In this document: piece by piece, positions 8,056 through 14,222 of the stretch
Layout of the letters: each line of letters opens with the position of its first letter
Numbering within the stretch: position 1 is the stretch's first letter
DNA from: a virus
Reading direction: 5' to 3' (one strand)
Virus record (IMG/VR): IMGVR_UViG_3300020711_000028
Span: 1-30,138 of that record
DNA length: 30,138 bases
Notes under the pieces: generated by a model
Databases searched by the model: none
What the model was told of the DNA's origin: nothing
The model's input: only the letters and a program-made list of their open reading frames with translations
Program-made: the position numbers and the translations under genes

Positions 8056-8695
8056 TTATGAATATTCCCAGATGCGAATCATGCCTTGGTAGCCAGCGCC
8101 GCCAGCATAAGTGATTCCGCCGGTATAGTTAGAGTTATATGCGCCGCCACCGCCAGCTCCCCAACCAGTGCCGTTTCTTCCGCCAGTAGGCGTGGGAAAG
8201 TCGCGGTTTACGTTGCCGCCAATATTGGCTCCGTATGGAGTATCTACGGAACCACCGTATAACCCAGAGGCTGGATTGAGGGGCGTAATAACATAGTCCA
8301 TATTCGATGCAGTTCCGGTCGAACCAGCCGCACCTTGACCAGCGCCACCACCCACGCCAGTGCCGCCCGTTCCGCCAGTAATCTGATACGTTACCGCATT
8401 AATCGTGATAGAAGTAGTTCCACCATTACCGCCAGTTGATGCGCCGCCTCCAGCTGCACCAGCCGCGCCGATAGCGTAAGTGTATCCAGTGGAAGCGGAA
8501 ACAGCGACATATTTGGTGGCAAAAACTGAGCCGCCGCCAGCGCCACCGTAAGAAGGATAAGATGCTGCTGAGCATCCACCACCGCCGCCGCCAGCGCCAA
8601 TCATTTCAATTAAAATATGACCGCAACCCGCTGGGGTTGTATATGTGCCGCCAGCCGTATTGGTAAGAACTTGTGGTGCGCGGATCAATGTACCT
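8056..8695 (-). other. Region encoding the glycine-rich adhesin domain, GC-rich
   Basis: This stretch is visibly richer in G and C than its surroundings: a hand count of 8101-8280 gives about 57% GC, while a typical AT-rich line in the window (15181-15240) has about 17%. Part follows from Gly (GGN) and Ala (GCN) codons, but the contrast suggests a separately acquired or separately evolving tip domain. The encoded segment has multiple Gly-only runs separated by short polar loops, as in receptor-binding tips of T-even-like fibres. Confidence 0.65.
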
Positions 8696-10764
8696 GGAGG
8701 TATTGAAGAAATTGTTTGCCAAGTTTGATTACCTGCTAGATATGTAGTAGAATTTGCAGTTCCAGTTCCAAGTCTTGCTGTCGGTACTGTGCCTGTGGCT
8801 ATATTGGTAGCATTTGTGTAATATGATGCTGCTTGACCATTAAAATTTGTAGCATTATTAGAAGTTAATGTAGCTACGTTAGCAGAAAGAGTTGAGTTTA
8901 ACTGATAAGATGCAGCAGCTGTACCACCAAGATAATTCGAATTATTGGCAGTCATTGTGGCTACGTTAGCAGATAATGTGCTATTTAATTGGTACAACGA
9001 TCCTGCAACGCCGTTGAGGTTAGTAGAATTATTAGCAGTCATTGTGGCTACGTTAGCAGAAAGAGTTGAATTTAACTGGTAAGATGCAGGATTGGTAGCA
9101 TTATATGGTGTATAACCAAGAGCAGTGGTCACTTGCGATGATGTTATTGCGCCATTTAAATTAGTCGCGATAACATTAGCAGATGCTCTGATATCACCAG
9201 TAACATCTATTTTATATGCAGGAGAAGTAGTACCAACACCTACGTTACCATTTGCATATATGCTAGCAAAAGTAGTAGCACCATTGGTAAATATGGCTAC
9301 TGTACCAGTATTTGATTGAACATAAAGACCAGTACCAGTATTTGATACTGCATAAATACCAAATCCAGTATTTGATACTCCAAGTACGCCACCAACAGTA
9401 TTTGATAGTGCATATACGGCCCATGAAGTATTTGATTGAGCAACTACTCCAAATGAACTATTTGATTGACCATATACGCCAGTAGCAGTATTAGATAAAC
9501 CATAAACTCCACTACTACTGTTAGATGTACCATATATTGCAGTACCAGTATTTGATGTTACAGTTAAGGTTGTTACAGTTGAGGTGGTTGATCCTACAGT
9601 AATCGTTGCAGAATTAACAACCCCAGTATAAACACCAGTAGAGTTAGCTACTGTGCTAGTGCCTACAGAATATGATGCTGCATTCACTGATACAGCATTA
9701 ACAATACCAGCATAAACACCAGTAGTATTGGCTACAAATGCTGTGCCTATTGTATATGAAGTAGCATTAACAATGCCAGTTGTATAAACACCAGTAGCAT
9801 TTGCTACTACTGCAGTTCCTACGTTTGCTGAAGTTGTAACGTAAAGAGTACCAGTATTAGTTTGACCTGTAACCGAAAGGGTATTTGATAATGTAGCAGC
9901 ACCAGTAACAGCAACAGTATTACTGAAAGTAGCAGCATTAGAAACTGCCAAATTAGCAGTAGTAATACCTGTAAGAGTAAGCGAAGTTACAGCAGAAGTA
10001 GAATTTTGAACCGCTAATGATACTGGAGATATTGTTACGTTACCAGTAGAATTAGCTATATTAAAACCAGCAGTAATTTGTGTTGTACTATTATTACCAA
10101 TAGTAATTAAACCGCTGTTAGCTAGTGTTACTGTCGGAACGCTTGTATTACCAGTTATCGTAACGCCAGCATTACTTACCGAAAGACTAGCGGCTGTAAA
10201 CGATGTAGCATTAACGCCACCAACTGTATAGATACCTGATGTATTAATTACGTCAGACGAACCAACTTGAATGGCGGAACCATTAACAACGCCAGTAGTA
10301 TAAACACCTGATAAATTTGCAACGAATACGTTAGCAACACTAGAATTACTGATTGCAAGATACGTAGGATTTACGACAATATTACCTGTTGGATTTACAA
10401 TAACATCTGCTGTTGAATTGCCATACCCATAATAAGTCGAATTACCGGTAAAAAAGTGAGTCGAATTAGTTTGGGTATTTACAGTCGAGTTACCTACTGT
10501 TAAAATACCAGTGTTAACAATAGTAACGATATTGGCAGTTAAATTAGCAGAAGTAACAGTTATTGTTTGACCTGTTACAACTACGTTGCCACCAAGCGAT
10601 GAAGTGCCAGTTACAGCAAGTGCACCTTGTACGTTAGCAGTACCAGTAACCGTTAAATTTGCATCGGGAGAAGTATTATTAATACCAACCTGACCATTGT
10701 TGGCGAAAATTAAATTATTGTTGACCTGTAGGCCATTTTTAATTCTGAATATATTATCGGTCAT
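8056..10764 (-). CDS. Tail fibre with C-terminal glycine-rich adhesin-like domain
   Basis: A 902-aa virion fibre that probably contacts the host. The N-terminal about 400 residues hold VTGTA..., NATGVYTTGIVNA and SNTVAVTGAATLSNTLSVTG repeats, predicted as a beta-rich trimeric shaft. Residues about 402-487 are eight 10-residue GVYG.SNT repeats, and about 560-645 are three 29-residue YQLNSTLSANVATMTANN repeats. Residues about 690-902 form a Gly-rich domain with runs such as GAGGGGGG, GAAGAAGGG and GWGAGGGGAY and end with GMIRIWEYS. This resembles polyglycine-II adhesins like gp38 of phage S16, fused to the fibre. ATG at 10764 is chosen over TTG at 10773 because GAGGGAG (10775-10781) is 10 bases from the ATG but only 1 from the TTG. 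Exact late promoter at 10796-10803. Confidence 0.82.
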   Translation of the reverse strand: MTDNIFRIKNGLQVNNNLIFANNGQVGINNTSPDANLTVTGTANVQGALAVTGTSSLGGNVVVTGQTITVTSANLTANIVTIVNTGILTVGNSTVNTQTNSTHFFTGNSTYYGYGNSTADVIVNPTGNIVVNPTYLAISNSSVANVFVANLSGVYTTGVVNGSAIQVGSSDVINTSGIYTVGGVNATSFTAASLSVSNAGVTITGNTSVPTVTLANSGLITIGNNSTTQITAGFNIANSTGNVTISPVSLAVQNSTSAVTSLTLTGITTANLAVSNAATFSNTVAVTGAATLSNTLSVTGQTNTGTLYVTTSANVGTAVVANATGVYTTGIVNATSYTIGTAFVANTTGVYAGIVNAVSVNAASYSVGTSTVANSTGVYTGVVNSATITVGSTTSTVTTLTVTSNTGTAIYGTSNSSSGVYGLSNTATGVYGQSNSSFGVVAQSNTSWAVYALSNTVGGVLGVSNTGFGIYAVSNTGTGLYVQSNTGTVAIFTNGATTFASIYANGNVGVGTTSPAYKIDVTGDIRASANVIATNLNGAITSSQVTTALGYTPYNATNPASYQLNSTLSANVATMTANNSTNLNGVAGSLYQLNSTLSANVATMTANNSNYLGGTAAASYQLNSTLSANVATLTSNNATNFNGQAASYYTNATNIATGTVPTARLGTGTANSTTYLAGNQTWQTISSIPPGTLIRAPQVLTNTAGGTYTTPAGCGHILIEMIGAGGGGGGCSAASYPSYGGAGGGSVFATKYVAVSASTGYTYAIGAAGAAGGGASTGGNGGTTSITINAVTYQITGGTGGTGVGGGAGQGAAGSTGTASNMDYVITPLNPASGLYGGSVDTPYGANIGGNVNRDFPTPTGGRNGTGWGAGGGGAYNSNYTGGITYAGGAGYQGMIRIWEYS
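8830..9085 (-). repeat. Three tandem 87-bp repeats in the fibre gene
   Basis: Three copies encode YQLNSTLSANVATMTANN followed by a variable about 11-residue tail (STNLNGVAGSL, SNYLGGTAAAS, ATNFNGQAASY). The DNA copies share the nearly identical block TGTGGCTACGTTAGCAGA on the plus strand, indicating tandem duplication with little divergence. Similar YQLN repeats occur in other phage fibres. Confidence 0.8.
9302..9560 (-). repeat. Eight tandem 30-bp repeats (GVYG.SNT) in the fibre gene
   Basis: A run of about eight 10-residue units of the form [IV]YG.SNT..G is encoded by 30-bp DNA repeats, each with a core like CCAGTATTTGATAC on the plus strand. The period is regular with no length variation, implying a solenoid or beta-helical shaft segment whose length can change by unequal crossing over. 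Confidence 0.8.
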
Positions 10765-10795
10765 CTGGTTCAATCTCCCTCAGATAGTTTTTTTA

Positions 10796-10803
10796 TATTT
10801 ATA
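10796..10803 (-). promoter_or_regulatory. T4-type late promoter before the adhesin fibre
   Basis: The minus strand reads TATAAATA exactly, 31 bases before the ATG at 10764 and 1 base after the stop of the 58-aa ORF. The fibre's Shine-Dalgarno GAGGGAG lies between them. It gives the adhesin fibre its own late transcript. Confidence 0.72.
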
Positions 10804-10804
10804 A

Positions 10805-10981
10805 TTAAACACCTGTGACGAAATATATATTCGCGTTCCCATTATTATAAAGTGTTATTGCATTAACTGCTGTGTTTACGGCATATGATGTTAATGATGT
10901 TACGTTAGCTGAAATTACATTTACAGTAGCTACTACATTTGCTATAATAACAGGCGTTTCAGAAACTAACACCATAGTCAT
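10805..10981 (-). CDS. Small 58-aa ORF between BppU-like protein and fibre
   Basis: A short ORF starting MTMVLVSETPVII and ending NGNANIYFVTGV. Its ATG shares one base with the TAA of the upstream BppU-like gene (TAATG), and AGAGG lies 10 bases before it, so translation by coupling is plausible; a second ATG is the third codon. The composition (Val, Asn, Ala, Thr) matches neighbouring virion proteins and the ORF fills an otherwise empty gap of about 200 bases. No family recognised. It could be a small baseplate or fibre accessory protein, or a remnant of a longer fibre gene. No transmembrane segment is evident. Confidence 0.6.
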   Translation of the reverse strand: MTMVLVSETPVIIANVVATVNVISANVTSLTSYAVNTAVNAITLYNNGNANIYFVTGV

Positions 10982-11304
10982 TACATAGATACCTCTGGAG
11001 TAACGGTAACTTGACCTTCAACAATTCTAGTTACGTTTCCTGATGCATCTGTAAGTTTAACATCATAAACATAACGGCCATCAGTAATACTTGCTGTGGT
11101 ATTCGCATCCATCGATAATGTTATTACGCCATTTGCTAAAGCAATATTAAAATTAGTAGCAGTATTTGAAGTATACCATTTACGCATTTGCGACTCACCA
11201 GTATAACCAGTAAGATTTAATGGATTATTATTTGCATCTGTTAATGTAATCTGAGTACTAAAAGTAGTACCTTGGTCAATTGTTATGTTAGCTTTTACTG
11301 CCAT
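10981..11304 (-). CDS. BppU-like N-terminal domain protein (Ig-like, baseplate or fibre accessory)
   Basis: This 107-aa protein has the pattern of the BppU N-terminal domain seen in phage baseplate upper proteins and small structural proteins: ITIDQGTTFSTQITLTDANNNPLNLTGY, then SQMRKWYTS, a central NGVITLSMD, and DGRYVYDVKLTDASGNVTRIVEGQVTVTPEV. It is predicted to be all-beta. In lactococcal phages the BppU N-terminus attaches to the baseplate; here it stands alone as the whole protein. It lies one base after the stop of the repeat-built fibre and overlaps the next small ORF's start, so it may be a connector or cap between baseplate and fibre. Family assignment is from motif recognition; its role is inference. 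Confidence 0.68.
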   Translation of the reverse strand: MAVKANITIDQGTTFSTQITLTDANNNPLNLTGYTGESQMRKWYTSNTATNFNIALANGVITLSMDANTTASITDGRYVYDVKLTDASGNVTRIVEGQVTVTPEVSM

Positions 11305-11305
11305 A

Positions 11306-14002
11306 TTACACCGTGAATGTTGTTCTTAGTATTTTTGCTACGACGTTTGAAGTAGATACAGTTCCAACTGTCGCTGTTCCATAAAGACGAACCACACCAG
11401 CTGATATGTTTGCAGTAAATGTAGCAACCGCACCTAATGTTGTGTTGCTATAAATTTGACCATATTCAGTAATATATGCATTAGTGCCATCTTGAACAAG
11501 AAGAAGTTTGCTCATTTGATACCCAAGCGATGTTGGTGATGTATTATCAACGACTTGAATAGTATATTCAGCAGTTCTATAAGTAGAAGCCGAGAAACTA
11601 TCGGCTATTTGAGCTACGTTACTTGTAAATTGATAAGTATTGGCAACTATAAGAGTAGTATTTGTTGAAGTATTAGTATTTAAACTTAATGAACCATTAA
11701 TAACTGAATTTGCATTTAAAAACAATGAACCGCTTTGAGAAGTAATAACATTGGTATAAAAGTTCGTAACATAAGCTGAAGTAAATACGTTAGAAACAGT
11801 ACCTATCGAAAATACCGCATTTCCAACTGATGTAATATTACCATTGACGTTTAGTACGCCATTGTATGTTCCAGAAACATTAAGAGTTGTAAGATTCGCT
11901 ACAGTTGCAGTAACATTAGTTGTACTTACAAAACCTGAATAAACATTTGTTATGTATGCGTTAGCAAATGTATTTGAAGCATTACCAATAACAAGAGAAT
12001 TATTTGGAGAAGGTATAATGTTACCAACAGCAGAGAACCCACCAACTATAGTACCCGTAACATTAAGATTATATGTCGTTACTGAGTTTGCATATACGTT
12101 ACCACCAACAATCGATGTATTAGTAGAAGAGTTTCCGACGACGATTGCTGTGGAGTTAGCATAAAAACCATTTGATGTCGCATTAATAGTACCAATATAA
12201 ACATTATTTGCATTTATAGGATTATTAAATACAGCATTTCCGCTAAATGTTGCAAGACCACCAATAGTCACCGCATTACCAACAGAAATACTATTAACTG
12301 TTGTAAGACCAGATATTGTTATCGTATTACTAAAAGTAGCTGTATTTGTTACAGATAATGTATTTGACAAAGTAGCAGCACCAGTTACTGATAAAGTATT
12401 AGATAATGTAGTAGTACCAGTTACAGCGATAGTATTACTTAAAGTAGCAGCACCAGTTACGGCGATGGTATTACTGAAAACCACATTTCCGGTAGCTGCT
12501 AATGTATTGCTAAGAGTAGTAGCACCAGTTACGATGATAGTGTTGCTAAAGGTAGCTGTATTTGTTACAGATAATGTATTACCAAAAGTAGCCGCACCAG
12601 TTACAGCGATAGTATTACTGAAAACAGCATTTCCAGTGTGAATTGTTTGATTACTGAAAGTAGCGTTACCAGTAACTGCTATAGTGTTACTAAAAGTAGC
12701 AGCTAAATTAATAGTAGCAGTTCCGCCAACTGTTATATTATTACTAAAAGTAGATGTATTAGTAACTGCTAATGTATTGCTGAAAGTAGCCGCACCAGTA
12801 ACTGCGATAGTATTAGATAATGTAGCAGCCCCAACTACGCCAATTGTAGAAGATAAGTTAGCTGCACCAGCGATACCAACAGTGCTTAATAAATTAGCTG
12901 CACCTGTAATACCAACAGTGCTTAATAAATTAGCAGAATTTGTAACAGATAAAGTATTTGATAATGTTACCGCATTTGTCACAGCTAGTGTATTAGCAAT
13001 AGTAACAGCACCATTTACAACAAGTGTGCTCGATAAAGTAGCTGCACCAACAACACCTAATGTACTACCGACGTTAGCAGATGATTGTAAATTAGTTGCA
13101 CCAACAACATTAATAGTATTTGAATGCGTAGTCGCACCAACAATTGAAACAGTATTATTAAATGTAGCATTACCAGTAACTGTAATTTGATTACTAAATG
13201 AAACATTACCAGTATGTATTGTTTGATTACTAAAAGTGGCATTTCCAGTTACAATAATAGTATTTGCTAAAGTAGCAGCACCACCAACGTTGAATATACC
13301 ATCGACATTTGCAGTACCAGTTACCTGAAGACGAGCATTAGGATTTGTATTGCCGATACCAACGTTGGCGCCAGAATCAATACGCATAGCTTCATTAGTT
13401 GCTAATGAACCATTACTGAAAAAGTTAATGTATGCTTGACCAGCAGTACCAACTGAAAAATTATTATTTCCGCTGTAAATATAACCGTCATTTGGGCCAT
13501 TTATAGTCCATGTAGTATTTGACCAAAGGGAACTATTGATACCTATATCAGTAAATACGTTGCTATTTATACCTTGATCATTATATACGGCATAATCTGC
13601 AGAAGCGGAGTGTCCACTATTTGCATTTTGTAAAACTATTTGGATGTAATTATTTTGATTGCCATAACTTTCTTGGATAGAACTAGGAGTTGCAAGATAT
13701 CCAAGTTGCACGTTCGAGCTTGAGTTACCGAATACTGCTGTAACACCAGTTACGTTAAGATTTGAACTAATAGTAACCGATGCACCATTAACCGAAATAT
13801 TACCAGCAACAATATTAGTAACATAAAGAGTATTGGAACCAAAAATACCATTAACAAATGCATTACCAGTAGAAACAGAGCCGCCAACAGTAGTATCTAC
13901 AGTTACGACGTTTGCTCCCATGGCAACAACCAAATCATTGGTTCTTTGTAACCATGTACCGAAACTTTGAGTATTACCTACTTGCGATAAATTAATTGTC
14001 AT
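11306..14002 (-). CDS. Repeat-built tail fibre protein (dodecapeptide repeats)
   Basis: This 898-aa fibre begins MTINLSQVGNTQSFGTWLQRTNDLVVAM, an N-terminal attachment segment that recurs in fibres of T4-like phages of aquatic bacteria. Residues about 95-215 are a non-repetitive insert with a typical AMRIDSGANVGIGNTNPNARLQVTG transition, where GIG.T.P is a common fibre motif. Residues about 237-587 consist of roughly 28 units of a 12-residue repeat of the form [IL].VTGAATLSNT, predicted to be a regular beta shaft. Residues about 590-780 continue with less regular Asn-rich beta repeats, and the last about 110 (ADSFSASTYRTAEYTIQVVDN...) look like a globular tip found in other phage structural proteins. 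It follows the coiled-coil gene by one base. Receptor binding is inferred. Confidence 0.82.
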   Translation of the reverse strand: MTINLSQVGNTQSFGTWLQRTNDLVVAMGANVVTVDTTVGGSVSTGNAFVNGIFGSNTLYVTNIVAGNISVNGASVTISSNLNVTGVTAVFGNSSSNVQLGYLATPSSIQESYGNQNNYIQIVLQNANSGHSASADYAVYNDQGINSNVFTDIGINSSLWSNTTWTINGPNDGYIYSGNNNFSVGTAGQAYINFFSNGSLATNEAMRIDSGANVGIGNTNPNARLQVTGTANVDGIFNVGGAATLANTIIVTGNATFSNQTIHTGNVSFSNQITVTGNATFNNTVSIVGATTHSNTINVVGATNLQSSANVGSTLGVVGAATLSSTLVVNGAVTIANTLAVTNAVTLSNTLSVTNSANLLSTVGITGAANLLSTVGIAGAANLSSTIGVVGAATLSNTIAVTGAATFSNTLAVTNTSTFSNNITVGGTATINLAATFSNTIAVTGNATFSNQTIHTGNAVFSNTIAVTGAATFGNTLSVTNTATFSNTIIVTGATTLSNTLAATGNVVFSNTIAVTGAATLSNTIAVTGTTTLSNTLSVTGAATLSNTLSVTNTATFSNTITISGLTTVNSISVGNAVTIGGLATFSGNAVFNNPINANNVYIGTINATSNGFYANSTAIVVGNSSTNTSIVGGNVYANSVTTYNLNVTGTIVGGFSAVGNIIPSPNNSLVIGNASNTFANAYITNVYSGFVSTTNVTATVANLTTLNVSGTYNGVLNVNGNITSVGNAVFSIGTVSNVFTSAYVTNFYTNVITSQSGSLFLNANSVINGSLSLNTNTSTNTTLIVANTYQFTSNVAQIADSFSASTYRTAEYTIQVVDNTSPTSLGYQMSKLLLVQDGTNAYITEYGQIYSNTTLGAVATFTANISAGVVRLYGTATVGTVSTSNVVAKILRTTFTV
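12240..13290 (-). repeat. Array of about 28 imperfect 36-bp repeats in the fibre gene
   Basis: The region encodes consecutive 12-residue units, for example IAVTGAATLSNT, LSVTNTATFSNT, VGIAGAANLSST. On the plus strand each unit contains variants of GTAGCAGCACCAGTTAC and GTATTACTAA. The register is nearly unbroken, with a few irregular joins (around residues encoding ANVGSTLGVVG and ITVGGTATINLAATFSNT). A two-unit block (TGNATFSNQTIHTGN) appears twice, near 13204-13263 and 12624-12683, indicating block duplication. Confidence 0.88.
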
Positions 14003-14003
14003 T

Positions 14004-14222
14004 TTACTGTAATTTTCCTAAAAGATCTTTTAGCATTTGTTTAATTTCGGTCACGTCAGTTTTCAATTGTTCTTGTTCTTCAACAATTTTAACTAACTTT
14101 AATTTAAACTCACGTTCTTCTTTGTATTTATTAAGCAAAGAAGGATCTGCGTTTAATATTGCTTTACTATTAGCATCACGAATAAGATCTTTACGATCTG
14201 TTACCAAAAGATGTTTTCTCAT
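14004..14222 (-). CDS. Small coiled-coil protein of the tail module
   Basis: A 72-aa protein starting MRKHLLVTDRKDLIRDANSK. The second half is a strong amphipathic helix (KYKEEREFKLKLVKIVEEQEQLKT...), predicted to form a coiled coil. ATG at 14222 is chosen over one 11 codons upstream (14255) because it forms the ATGA four-base overlap with the preceding gene's stop, the arrangement used elsewhere in this operon. Similar short proteins occur next to large tail genes in cyanophage-type T4 relatives, as far as I recall; no function is known to me. Lying between the PIAQTF protein and the fibre, it may act as a connector or fibre chaperone; that is inference. Confidence 0.7.
   Translation of the reverse strand: MRKHLLVTDRKDLIRDANSKAILNADPSLLNKYKEEREFKLKLVKIVEEQEQLKTDVTEIKQMLKDLLGKLQ

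Noticed and set aside
10765-10773. TTG start for the adhesin fibre three codons upstream of the ATG
   Set aside because: GAGGGAG is only 1 base from the TTG but 10 bases from the ATG at 10764, which is the normal spacing.
12684-13190. A 168-aa plus-strand ORF opposite the repeat fibre
   Set aside because: It is the antisense reading of the 36-bp repeat array; the regular period keeps a reverse frame open. It has no ribosome-binding site and only repeat-derived sequence.
12240-13290. CRISPR-like array (36-bp period)
   Set aside because: Repeats are contiguous with no unique spacers, vary in sequence and translate to a continuous 12-residue repeat in a long ORF.
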